From Nocardioides zhouii (GTDB lineage Bacteria > Actinomycetota > Actinomycetes > Propionibacteriales > Nocardioidaceae): a stretch of DNA of 64,000 nt. The position numbers and the translations under genes were made by a program. Positions 52,420 to 60,197 of this stretch are shown here, in pieces. Where the stretch lies: NCBI RefSeq assembly GCF_004137345.1, contig NZ_SDWV01000002.1, positions 238,600 to 302,599 of the forward strand. Reading direction: 5' to 3'. Every line of letters begins with the position of its first letter. Position 1 is the first letter of the stretch. Below the pieces are notes generated by a model that saw only the letters and a list, made by a program, of their open reading frames with translations, was not told where the DNA came from and did no database searches.

Positions 52420-53157
52420 TCAGCCCTCGCTCGTCTCCGTGCGGAGCAGGGCCATGCGGTTGAGCAGCTCCTCGAGCGCTTCCTCGAACTCCACGGCCGA
52501 GGTGTCCGTCGAGAGCTCCGCACGAAGCCGCTGGACGACGGGGTAGTCGGCCAGCCCCTCGGGCTCCGGATCTTCCTCGAGCACGTCGAGCGGCCCCACG
52601 TCGGCGCCGTGCGTGGAGACCTCGAGCAGCAGGTGTCCGAGCAGGAAGCTCGAGAACGCGCGGTAGCTCGCCACGGCGCCGGCATCACTGAAGCCCTCGG
52701 AGTGCAGGCCCGTCAGGAACGCCTCGACCCAGCTGAGGCTGCGCAACGGCGGTCGCAACCACGGCGCCTCCGGCGGCCGCGACGCGACGAGCGGGAACGC
52801 CTTCGGGTGCGCGAGCGCCACCCGACGTACGCCGTGCGCGAGCCGCTGGACGAAGTCCTGCCACCCGTCACGCGGGGCGTCGATCACCTCGTCGTCGGCG
52901 CGCATGCCGTCGACGAGCACCTCGACCACGCCGTCGAGCAGCTCCTCCTTGCCCTGGACGTAGCGGTAGAGGGCCATCGCCTCGACGCCGAGCTGCTCCC
53001 CCAGGCGCCGCATCGTCAGTCCGGCCAGGCCGTTCTCATCGATGAAGGCCACCGCGGCATCGAGGATCCGCCCTCGGTCGAGTGGACGGACGCGCAAAGG
53101 GGGGGGCCTGCCCTCGACGATCGCCGCGTCTGCATCGATGTAGTCGTTGTCGGCCAT
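52420..53157 (-). CDS. TetR-family transcriptional regulator
   Basis: 245 residues from ATG 53157. The N-terminal HTH reads RGRILDAAVAFIDENGLAGL, then TMRRLGEQLGVEAMALYRYV. The C-terminal part (DFVQRLAHGVRRVALAHPKA) fits the TetR_C_1 tetracycline-repressor-like ligand domain. It is divergent from the MFS gene across 132 bp and upstream of the channel gene on the same strand, so either may be its target. Confidence 0.86.
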   Translation of the reverse strand: MADNDYIDADAAIVEGRPPPLRVRPLDRGRILDAAVAFIDENGLAGLTMRRLGEQLGVEAMALYRYVQGKEELLDGVVEVLVDGMRADDEVIDAPRDGWQDFVQRLAHGVRRVALAHPKAFPLVASRPPEAPWLRPPLRSLSWVEAFLTGLHSEGFSDAGAVASYRAFSSFLLGHLLLEVSTHGADVGPLDVLEEDPEPEGLADYPVVQRLRAELSTDTSAVEFEEALEELLNRMALLRTETSEG

Positions 53158-53289
53158 GTGCCCCCCTGTCGACCTCAGCCTAGACGTCGTACCACCTCCT
53201 ACCCCTGGGGGTGGCGGCCCGGTCGCTCGCCCGATGGGGATCGGCAATGGTGGGTACCTGACTGACGAACATTGTCTGGAGGAGGTCCC

Positions 53290-54762
53290 ATGCCCAGCTC
53301 AGAAACCGCGCAGGACGCGCCGGTGAAAAGTCTGATCCCCGCCCGCATGCACGACATGCCGTGGTCGCGTTTCCACTGGATGGTCATCTTCGGGCTGGGT
53401 ACCGCCTGGATCCTGGACGGTCTCGAGATCCAGATCGTCGCCGCCGGCGGGTTCGAGAAGACGCTGGACATGAGTGCGGCCGACGTCGGCCTGGCCGGCA
53501 CCGTCTACCTGCTGGGCCAGGTGGTCGGAGCGTTGATCTTCGGACGGCTCACCGACACCCTGGGCCGCAAGAAGATGTTCACCGTGACGCTGGTCGTCTA
53601 CCTCGTCGGCGCTGCGCTGGCGGGTCTGGCACCCAACATGATGATCTTCCTCGTGTGCCGCTTCATCTCCGGGATGGGCATCGGTGGCGAGTACTCCGCC
53701 ATCAACTCAGCCATCGACGAGCTCATCCCCGGTAAGCACCGTGGCCGGGTCGACCTCGCCATCAACGGAACCTACTGGGCGGGTGCCGCCCTCGGCGCCG
53801 TGGCCAGCTCGATCCTGCTGGACACCGACAACTTCGGGCAGGACATCGGCTGGCGCATTGCCTTCTTCATCGGGCCCGTGCTCGGTCTCGGGATCATCTT
53901 CCTGCGCCGGCACATCCCTGAGAGCCCGCGCTGGATGGTCACCCACGGTCAAAGCGACGCGGCCGAGGAGATCGTGAGCCGGATCGAGGCGCAGGTCAAG
54001 GACTCCGGACAGGAGCTGCCCGACCACGACGATTCCGAGGCCCGCTGGATCAAGGCCGGCTCAGGGATCACGCCCAAGCAGCTGCTCTACGTGTTCTTCA
54101 AGCTCTACCCGACCCGTACGGTCCTGGGGCTGACGCTGATGATCTCGCAGAGCTTCCTCTACAACGCGATCTTCTTCACCTACGCCCTGGTGCTGCAGAA
54201 CTTCTACGACCTCAGTGCCGCCACGGCCGCGCTGTACTTCTTCCCCTTCGCGATCGGCAACCTCCTGGGTCCCCTGCTGCTGGGGCCCCTGTTCGACACC
54301 ATCGGGCGGCGCAAGATGATCGGCGGCTGCTACGCGATCAGCGGGATCGTGCTGGCCGTGTCGGCGTTCCTGTTCCAGGCAGACGCCCTGACTGCGGTCA
54401 CGCACACGGCGTTCTGGTGCGTGGCGTTCTTCTTCGCCTCTGCGGGGGCCTCCGCCGGCTACCTCACGGTGTCGGAGATCTTCCCCCAGGAAGTCCGCGG
54501 TCAGGCGATCTCCTACTTCTTCTGCATCGCGCAGGGCTTCGGCGCCCTCGGTCCGGTGCTCTACGGCGCGCTCATCGGGGACGGCACGGACCGCACCCCG
54601 ATGCTCTACGGCTACCTCCTCGCCACGGCCGTCATGCTGGTCGGCGCCCTGGTCGCGGCGGTGTGGGGCGTGGACGCCGAGGGCAAGTCGTTGGAGGAGA
54701 TCGCTCCTCCGCTGACCGAGTTCGACGAGGACGGCAACCAGAAGACTCTCCTGCCGGTCTGA
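53290..54762 (+). CDS. MFS transporter, metabolite:H+ symporter type
   Basis: 490 residues with twelve predicted helices. The family loop signature is GRLTDTLGRKKMF between helices 2 and 3 and PLFDTIGRRKMIG between 8 and 9. GMGIGGEYSAINSAIDELIP is typical of the metabolite:H+ symporter/sugar-porter-like group that carries organic acids or sugars. GGAGGAGG lies before the ATG. The universal stress protein gene follows 32 bp later in the same direction. The substrate is unknown. Confidence 0.86.
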   Translation: MPSSETAQDAPVKSLIPARMHDMPWSRFHWMVIFGLGTAWILDGLEIQIVAAGGFEKTLDMSAADVGLAGTVYLLGQVVGALIFGRLTDTLGRKKMFTVTLVVYLVGAALAGLAPNMMIFLVCRFISGMGIGGEYSAINSAIDELIPGKHRGRVDLAINGTYWAGAALGAVASSILLDTDNFGQDIGWRIAFFIGPVLGLGIIFLRRHIPESPRWMVTHGQSDAAEEIVSRIEAQVKDSGQELPDHDDSEARWIKAGSGITPKQLLYVFFKLYPTRTVLGLTLMISQSFLYNAIFFTYALVLQNFYDLSAATAALYFFPFAIGNLLGPLLLGPLFDTIGRRKMIGGCYAISGIVLAVSAFLFQADALTAVTHTAFWCVAFFFASAGASAGYLTVSEIFPQEVRGQAISYFFCIAQGFGALGPVLYGALIGDGTDRTPMLYGYLLATAVMLVGALVAAVWGVDAEGKSLEEIAPPLTEFDEDGNQKTLLPV

Positions 54763-54794
54763 GCGGGTACGACGCACGAGGAGCTGAGGACACC

Positions 54795-55349
54795 ATGAGT
54801 GATCAGGACAAGCCCTACACCGTCGTTGTGGGCGTGAGCGGGACATCGAGCTCGCCCACCGCCCTCGCGTGGGCGCGTGCGCAGGCCGAGGCGAACGGTG
54901 GTCGCGTCATTGCGGTGCGCGTCCACCCGACGCCACATCTTCCGGTCGGCGGCTCCGCCGGGGCGTCACGGATTCCCCAGGACCCGGCCACCCTGCGCGC
55001 GCAGCAGCAGGCGCAGCTCGAGCGCGACGTCGCCGACGTGCTGGGCGACGGCCACGGGGTGGAGATCCGGGTGATCCACGGTGGCAGGCGCCGTGGCCTT
55101 CTGAACGAGGCCAAGGATGCCGACCTGCTGGTGATCGACGCGCCGCGGAAGCCGTCCATGTCGCCCCTGCTGGCGCATCGCGTCGTGTACGCCGCCACCT
55201 GCCCCGTCGTGGTGATGCCTCCGTCGATCTCCGGCGCCCCCGAGTCCGCCCTCACCCGATCCGCGCAAGCGGTGGGCCGGGCCGCCCTGCGCTCGGCCGG
55301 CACCAGCGGCCGGCCCGGATTCCGACCGCCGGCCGCCCCGACCGACTGA
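54795..55349 (+). CDS. universal stress protein, UspA family
   Basis: 184 residues. The Usp fold starts VVVGVSGTSSSPTALAWARA, and the second half has LNEAKDADLLVIDAPRKPSM and VVYAATCPVVVMPPS. The ATP-binding G-x2-G-x9-G(S/T) loop is degenerate: RKPSMSPLLAHRVVYAATCP lacks the glycines, so it may not bind ATP. A Pro/Arg-rich tail follows. It is followed by a strong terminator. Confidence 0.84.
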   Translation: MSDQDKPYTVVVGVSGTSSSPTALAWARAQAEANGGRVIAVRVHPTPHLPVGGSAGASRIPQDPATLRAQQQAQLERDVADVLGDGHGVEIRVIHGGRRRGLLNEAKDADLLVIDAPRKPSMSPLLAHRVVYAATCPVVVMPPSISGAPESALTRSAQAVGRAALRSAGTSGRPGFRPPAAPTD

Positions 55350-55370
55350 GGCCACGGCCAGCACGCAGAA

Positions 55371-55404
55371 GACTCCCCCGGGGTCTCGGGTCCCCGGGGG
55401 AGTC
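55371..55404. terminator. perfect 13-bp terminator hairpin
   Basis: GACTCCCCCGGGG (55371-55383) pairs perfectly with CCCCGGGGGAGTC (55392-55404) around an 8-nt loop. It lies 21 nt after the stress-protein stop. It also directly abuts the tRNA-Thr 3' end on the other strand, where it would be the tRNA terminator. Confidence 0.8.
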
Positions 55405-55436
55405 GGAGCCGCCTGTCAGAATCGAACTGACGACCT
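55405..55436 (-). other. 3' fragment of a tRNA-Thr gene, probable integration (att) site
   Basis: On the minus strand the sequence is AGGTC, then the T-arm GTCAG-TTCGATT-CTGAC (5-bp stem, 7-nt loop), then the acceptor 3' strand AGGCGGC with discriminator T and CC. This matches the end of actinobacterial tRNA-Thr(CGT) as I know it. The D-arm, anticodon arm and 5' acceptor (GCCGCCT) are absent from the adjoining sequence, which is unrelated. A tRNA 3' end without its 5' half is the usual scar of site-specific integration, so sequence to the right is probably an island. Confidence 0.8.
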
Positions 55437-55711
55437 AGTCTCGTCGGGCGTTGGTGGTCAGGTCGGACCGCAAGGGTCGATTCACGCTCAACCCGACCGT
55501 CCCATGCGGTCAGGTCGGACCGGTCAAACGCATCGCGGACTACGAAATCGTCCACACGTGTCACGAAACCTGTCACTGATCTTGGCACCGCCGGTGAATG
55601 ACGCTCCTTGTGGGGGAGTTCTCGCTCCACTGCGACCTCCAATTTGGGCCACTTGTGGCGGTCTCAATGGTTCGTGAACCAGTAAGACCGCCGGGCCGAA
55701 GTCTCGCCTAT
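55437..55711. other. intergenic stretch with a 15-bp direct repeat
   Basis: No coding sequence is supported here. GGTCAGGTCGGACCG occurs at 55456-55470 and again at 55508-55522, 52 bp apart. The stretch directly adjoins the tRNA-Thr fragment, where an integrase gene or its arm-binding sites would be expected; I find no integrase remnant. The repeats could be excisionase or integrase arm sites. Confidence 0.45.
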
Positions 55712-57283
55712 TTACCTCTCCCCTTCCGGGAGGGCGTCGCGAAGGTGGTAGACGGTGTAGCCGTCGACGCTAGCTACTGCGTGATAGTGCGAGGACACCA
55801 CTGCAAAGGCTGACGTGGACACGACGCCCCAGGTCGCGAGGTCGTGAGATGCGAGGAGCCAGGTGGGTGCGTCCGGTCCCTGAAGGACAGACTCGAGATG
55901 TGTGAGCCGCGGATCACGGACCCGGACCGGGAGGCTCCAGAGCTCGGCGTAGGGACTGGCGAGGCCAGCGGCCTGGAGGACGTTCGGGGCGCCGTAGAGG
56001 AGCGTGGCCGTGTCTCCTGGCTTCGCGTGTCGGCGCAGCCATGATGCTGCCGGTGGTACGGCGTGGGACGGCGGCGCCACCACGAGGGCAAGGGGCGCAG
56101 TGACGAGTGCCGCTATTGCGGCACAAGCGGTGACCCTCCGTGCAGCGGATCCCAGGAGTCCCGGCCTGGGCGCGATGAGGGCCACCGCCAGCACGAGGCC
56201 GGGCACCAGCCCGACCAGGTAGTGCAGCCAGTAGCTCCCGCCGGCCAGAACTCCGAGCAGCTCCCAGACGAGCAGCACGACAGTTGCAGTGACGAGTGGC
56301 TGCCGCCACGTCCGTACCGCGTGGGCGGCGAAGAGCCCCCCTATGGCGACGCTCCCGGACAGGCACATCGACAGCAAGAGATATCGCAGTCGTACGTCCG
56401 TGGCTGAGCTGGCCGAGCTGGCAATGACCCTGCTGGCGTCGAGGCGGAAGACCACGATGGCGTCCCACAGCCCGGCCGGTGTGGTCCCTCGGGTCCACGC
56501 TCCGACGACGACCCCGGCAGCAGTGGCCACCGCACCGACGCCCAGGGCACCGAGCTCCGTGACGACACGCCGCGCCCGACCCCGTGCGCGGTCGGCCGTC
56601 CAGGCATGCGCGACGACCAGGACGGTGCCGAAGACCAGGACGTCCAGGAAGTTCTGCTTCACCATCGCGGCGGCCGTACCCAGTGCCCCGGCTGTCGCCC
56701 ACAACCGCCACCGGCGGTCCGCCACCGGATCCGCGACGGCCCTAACGGAGGCGAGGAGGCCGAGCAGGACCAGAGGTGCGGCGATCAGCTCGCCGTTCAC
56801 CTCGAGGGCGCCGCCGTACGGCAGGGCAAGCAGCGCCATCGCCAGGACGGCTGGCCACGCGTACGTCCGGCGCGTCACCGAACGCCCCAGGTGGTGAGCG
56901 AGGAGGACGACCGCGAACGCGAGACCGCAGCCCATCAGGCGCAGCGCGGTGGAGCCGTCGAGCCGGTCGGCGATCGCGTAGAACGCGATCAGCAGCGGAG
57001 GACGGTCGACCCAGTAACTGCCGTAAAGGGCGCTGCCGGGGTGCCACTGGGAAGCCACCAGAAGGAAGCCACCCTCGTCCGACCGGAGCGGCGTACGGAG
57101 ATACGGCAGGCGTAGCACCACGACCAGGAGAGCGCCGCCTGCCACCCACCGGGTGGAGTTCCTCGGCCACCGGGCTCCCCTCTGGACCTCGATCCCCCCG
57201 ACGCTCTGCCCCTCGGCGGGTGGCGGCGGGAGCTCGACGATCGAGCTGCGAGCGGGGCGACCCGCTGCTGTGTTCCTGCTCAC
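55712..57283 (-). CDS. GT-C fold membrane glycosyltransferase (PMT/ArnT-like)
   Basis: 523 residues from GTG 57283. The first outer loop has RSDEGGFLLVASQW, whose Asp-Glu is the catalytic/metal pair of the PMT_2/ArnT class. About ten membrane helices follow, such as VLRLPYLRTPLR, PAVLAMALLALPYGG and LVPGLVLAVALI, then a C-terminal soluble domain. It would transfer a sugar from a polyprenyl phosphate donor to a wall glycan, lipid or protein. It is in an operon behind the DedA gene (31 bp). Confidence 0.8.
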   Translation of the reverse strand: MSRNTAAGRPARSSIVELPPPPAEGQSVGGIEVQRGARWPRNSTRWVAGGALLVVVLRLPYLRTPLRSDEGGFLLVASQWHPGSALYGSYWVDRPPLLIAFYAIADRLDGSTALRLMGCGLAFAVVLLAHHLGRSVTRRTYAWPAVLAMALLALPYGGALEVNGELIAAPLVLLGLLASVRAVADPVADRRWRLWATAGALGTAAAMVKQNFLDVLVFGTVLVVAHAWTADRARGRARRVVTELGALGVGAVATAAGVVVGAWTRGTTPAGLWDAIVVFRLDASRVIASSASSATDVRLRYLLLSMCLSGSVAIGGLFAAHAVRTWRQPLVTATVVLLVWELLGVLAGGSYWLHYLVGLVPGLVLAVALIAPRPGLLGSAARRVTACAAIAALVTAPLALVVAPPSHAVPPAASWLRRHAKPGDTATLLYGAPNVLQAAGLASPYAELWSLPVRVRDPRLTHLESVLQGPDAPTWLLASHDLATWGVVSTSAFAVVSSHYHAVASVDGYTVYHLRDALPEGER

Positions 57284-57314
57284 GGCGCCACAACGACGCC
57301 GGCGGCGGCGTGGA

Positions 57315-57971
57315 TCACACCGACACCCGAGGGGCGGCAGGCTCCTGGGCTACCTCGGTCGGGGCGCTGCGAGTGGAGCGGTGCCGGATGAGGCCGACAG
57401 CCGCCGGTACCAGCGAGAGGGCGACCATGCCGATGGCGAAGAGCTCGACGTGCGCCGCGATCAGGGAGATGCCGCCCAGGTAGAACCCGACGCCCAGGAG
57501 GCCGAGGGTCCAGGCGAGCCCACCGAGGACGTTGTACGCGGTGAAACGGCCGCGCGGCATCCGAGCCACCCCGGCGACCACAGGGGTGAAGGTCCGGACG
57601 ACCGGCACGAACCGTGCGAGCACGACTGCCTTCGGCCCGTGCTTGGCGAAGAAAGACTGGGCGCGTTCGGCGTGGCTGCGGGAGAACCAGCGGGACTCCG
57701 GGCGGTTGTAGATCCACGGCCCGAAACGTCGCCCCAGGAGGTAGCCGACCTGGTCGCCAGCCACGGCAGCTAGCGCGACGCCCAGCGCGACGACCCACAA
57801 CGGGAGGTGGAGGAGCCCGCCGGCCGCGAGCACGCCGAGCGTGAAGAGGAGCGAGTCACCGGGGAAGAAGAAGCCCACGAGCAGCCCGGTCTCGGCGAAC
57901 ACGATGCCCATGGCGACGAGCAGCGCGACGGGCCCGAGCATGAGCAGGAAGGGGGTGAGTGCGGCGATCAT
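57315..57971 (-). CDS. DedA-family membrane protein
   Basis: 218 residues. Family motifs are complete: GFFFPGDSLLFTLG, AGDQVGYLLGRRFG, RSHAERAQSFFAKHGPKAVV, then LARFVPVVRTFTPVVAGVAR and NVLGGLAWTLGL. DedA proteins move lipid carriers such as undecaprenyl phosphate across the membrane, which fits the following polyprenyl-sugar-type glycosyltransferase. Both read away from the two-component system, with a shared intergenic region holding regulator boxes. Confidence 0.9.
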   Translation of the reverse strand: MIAALTPFLLMLGPVALLVAMGIVFAETGLLVGFFFPGDSLLFTLGVLAAGGLLHLPLWVVALGVALAAVAGDQVGYLLGRRFGPWIYNRPESRWFSRSHAERAQSFFAKHGPKAVVLARFVPVVRTFTPVVAGVARMPRGRFTAYNVLGGLAWTLGLLGVGFYLGGISLIAAHVELFAIGMVALSLVPAAVGLIRHRSTRSAPTEVAQEPAAPRVSV

Positions 57972-57993
57972 GGTGCGACCGTAGGAACGATCG

Positions 57994-58009
57994 CCTGCCG
58001 CTCACCTGA
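57994..58009 (-). promoter_or_regulatory. TCAGGT/GCAGG direct-repeat box before dedA
   Basis: On the minus strand TCAGGT (58009-58004) and GCAGG (57998-57994) are spaced 11 bp start to start, the helical-turn spacing of OmpR-type regulator half-sites. It lies 22 bp upstream of the DedA ATG. The same half-sites with the same spacing occur at 58050 and 60159. Confidence 0.5.
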
Positions 58010-58049
58010 TCGTGCGAGCCTCTCTGTCAGGCCAAGTACGTCGCCCGCG

Positions 58050-58067
58050 GTCAGGTCCGTGTCAGGT
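58050..58067 (+). promoter_or_regulatory. GTCAGGT-N4-GTCAGGT direct-repeat box before the response regulator
   Basis: Two exact GTCAGGT half-sites (58050-58056 and 58061-58067) are spaced 11 bp. A third GTCAGG is at 58026-58031. They lie in the promoter region of the response regulator at 58176, suggesting autoregulation. Confidence 0.58.
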
Positions 58068-58132
58068 GGGACCGTGAGACTGTTCGTGTGCAAACCCCCA
58101 TCGCGCGGTGCCACAACCTCGAGGAGCACGAC

Positions 58133-58171
58133 ATGTTCGACCTGGTCCCACACCTCCCCACGGGGTGCTGA
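58133..58171 (+). CDS. possible 12-residue leader peptide before the response regulator
   Basis: MFDLVPHLPTGC and a stop, with a strong GAGGAG Shine-Dalgarno 6 nt before its ATG. Its stop is 4 nt before the response-regulator ATG, which has no Shine-Dalgarno of its own, so the regulator probably depends on translational coupling from this leader. It may be only a ribosome-loading device. Confidence 0.5.
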   Translation: MFDLVPHLPTGC

Positions 58172-58175
58172 GCCC

Positions 58176-58835
58176 ATGCTGGTAGGGGTGTGTGAAGACG
58201 ATCCGGCCATCCGCCGGCTGGTCGGTCAAGCGCTCAAGGGCGCGGGTCACGACGTGCTCAGCACCCACGACGGAGGCGAGGCGCTGCGCCTATTCGGCGT
58301 CGACAGTGACGTGGACGTGCTCGTGATGGACATCGGCCTTCCCGACTCCGACGGCCGCGACGTCACGCAGGCCCTGCGCTCAGCGGGCCAGACGGCGCCG
58401 GTCGTGTTCCTCACCGCACTGGACGCCGTCCACGACAAGCTCTCCGGGTTCAACGCCGGGGGTGACGACTACCTCCCGAAGCCCTTCGACATCAAGGAGC
58501 TCATCGCGCGCGTCGAGGCCCTGGGGCGGCGCGGCAGGCCCGCCAAGGCCGCCACCCACGGTCTGGTCCTCGATCCCGCCAGGCACGCGGCCCGAACGGC
58601 CTCGGGTGAAGCCCCGCTGACTCCCACGGAGTACCGGATGCTCGCGGCGATCACCTCGCGCCCCGGTGAGGTCGTACGTCGTCGCACGGTCGTCGCAGCT
58701 GCCTGGCCCGACGGCGCCAGGGTCAGCGAGAACACCATCGACTCCTTCATCCGGAGGGTCCGGTCGAAGCTCGACGCCATCGACTCCCCCACCAGCATCG
58801 AGACCGTGCGCGGCGTGGGGTTCCGGCTGAAGTGA
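58176..58835 (+). CDS. OmpR-family response regulator (two-component system 1)
   Basis: 219 residues. The receiver domain has the acidic pocket CEDDPAIRR, phospho-acceptor Asp52 in VLVMDIGLPDSDG, Thr in VVFLTALDA and Lys in YLPKPFD. The DNA-binding winged helix ends in SENTIDSFIRRVRSKLDAI and VRGVGFRLK. It is coupled to the sensor kinase by GTGA. The adjacent direct repeats suggest it acts on its own promoter, dedA and the COG4705 gene. Confidence 0.92.
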   Translation: MLVGVCEDDPAIRRLVGQALKGAGHDVLSTHDGGEALRLFGVDSDVDVLVMDIGLPDSDGRDVTQALRSAGQTAPVVFLTALDAVHDKLSGFNAGGDDYLPKPFDIKELIARVEALGRRGRPAKAATHGLVLDPARHAARTASGEAPLTPTEYRMLAAITSRPGEVVRRRTVVAAAWPDGARVSENTIDSFIRRVRSKLDAIDSPTSIETVRGVGFRLK

Positions 58836-60151
58836 CGTCCCTGCTGCCGGACGCGACCGGGTCGTTCAGACGACAGATCGTCGTGCTCACGACCTGCGTG
58901 GTCGCGTTCGCCATGGTGGTGCTCACGGTCGTGCTTCAGGTCGTCCTCGCCGACCTCAGCAAGAGCACGGTCGACCGGGTGCTCGAGGACCGCGCCGACG
59001 CCGTGGTCGGGTCCGTGGTCGACGCGTCCACCGGTGCCGGCCTCGAGGTCCCGACGGCGGAGCTCGACACGGGGGTCGTGGTCTACGACGCGTCGGGCGC
59101 CGCGGTCGTCGGAATCGCCCCGGGCCGGTTGCAGGAGGCCTACACGGATCTCAGCACCACCTCGGTCACGCACTACCGCACCGTCGGTGAGACCCGGCTC
59201 ATCGCCGAACCGTTCTCGACGCCCTCGGGGACGGAGGGTGTGGTGCTCGTCTCCGAACGTTTCGCACCGTACGAGTCTGCTGAGCGCTACGCCCTGATCG
59301 TCAGCCTCATCACAGGGGCACTGGCGACAGCCGCGTCGGCCGCCATCGCCGCATGGGTCACGTCTCGCGCGCTCGGACCGGTGGCCGTCCTGGCTCGGAC
59401 CGCCGCCGACTGGAGCGAGCACGACCTGTCGCGACGCTTCGCGCTCGGTCCTCCGACCAACGAGATCGCCGCGCTCGCAGCCATCCTCGACACCTTGCTC
59501 GACAAGGTCTCCGCCGCCATCCGCTCCGAGCAACGGCTCACCTCCGAGCTCGCACACGAGCTGCGTACCCCCCTCACGGCCGTACAGGCATCGGCTGACC
59601 TCGCCCTCATGGACGACAACCTGACGCCCGATGCTCGCGAGTTCATGGCGGACATCGCCGACGCGGCACGTCGGATGGCGACCACCATCACCACACTCCT
59701 CGACGTGGCCCGCACCGGGGCGACACAGCTCGAAGCCTCGGCCTGCTGGCTCGACGAAGTCATCGCTGAGGTGGTCCGCAGCCTTCCGCCCCATCAGCTC
59801 GAGGTGCAGGTGTCGGTGCTGAACGACCGAGTGGCCGCCCCCGCAACCATCCTCACGCGCGCACTGTCACCCGTGGTGGAGAACGCCGTCCGGTTCGCGC
59901 GACACCGGGTGGAGATCACTGCACCCGACGCCTCCGGCGGCGACATCGTCCTGGTCATCAGCGACGACGGCCCCGGGGTGGACCTGCCCGACGAGACCGT
60001 CTTTCTGCCCGGCACCACCTCCTTGGGAGGGTCGGGCGCCGGCCTGGGGCTCGCACTTGCCAGACGACTAGCGCGCAGCATCGGCGGTGACCTCGACCTG
60101 GCACAGGCTCAGGCCCCCACCCGCTTCGAATTCCGGCTGCCGCGCTCCTGA
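58832..60151 (+). CDS. sensor histidine kinase (two-component system 1)
   Basis: 439 residues from GTG 58832. The first membrane helix (VVLTTCVVAFAMVVLTVVLQ), an outer sensor region of about 120 residues, the second helix and HAMP region (AAIAAWVTSRALGPVAVLAR), then the H-box SELAHELRTPLTAV with His242. The ATPase domain has N-, G1- and G2-type boxes (ENAVRFARHRVE, SDDGPGVDLP, GSGAGLGLALARRLA). The sensed signal is unknown. Confidence 0.92.
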   Translation: MTSLLPDATGSFRRQIVVLTTCVVAFAMVVLTVVLQVVLADLSKSTVDRVLEDRADAVVGSVVDASTGAGLEVPTAELDTGVVVYDASGAAVVGIAPGRLQEAYTDLSTTSVTHYRTVGETRLIAEPFSTPSGTEGVVLVSERFAPYESAERYALIVSLITGALATAASAAIAAWVTSRALGPVAVLARTAADWSEHDLSRRFALGPPTNEIAALAAILDTLLDKVSAAIRSEQRLTSELAHELRTPLTAVQASADLALMDDNLTPDAREFMADIADAARRMATTITTLLDVARTGATQLEASACWLDEVIAEVVRSLPPHQLEVQVSVLNDRVAAPATILTRALSPVVENAVRFARHRVEITAPDASGGDIVLVISDDGPGVDLPDETVFLPGTTSLGGSGAGLGLALARRLARSIGGDLDLAQAQAPTRFEFRLPRS

Positions 60152-60158
60152 CAAAGCG

Positions 60159-60176
60159 GTCAGGTCGACGGCAGGT
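60159..60176 (+). promoter_or_regulatory. TCAGGT/GCAGGT direct-repeat box before the COG4705 gene
   Basis: GTCAGGT (60159-60165) and GCAGGT (60171-60176) have half-sites spaced 11 bp, the same arrangement as the boxes at 57994 and 58050. It lies 21 bp upstream of the next ATG and 7 bp after the kinase stop, so the following gene can be separately activated by the regulator. Confidence 0.55.
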
Positions 60177-60197
60177 TCCGGGACGCACTCTGTCTCT

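Noticed and set aside
55405..55520. Complete tRNA gene at the tRNA-Thr-like sequence
   Set aside because: The anticodon arm, D-arm and 5' acceptor strand expected on the right side are not present in the adjoining bases.
54815..55642. 275-codon minus-strand frame across the universal stress protein and tRNA fragment, checked as a possible integrase remnant
   Set aside because: No tyrosine-recombinase motif (R...H-x-x-R...Y) is present, and most of it is the shadow of the stress-protein gene.
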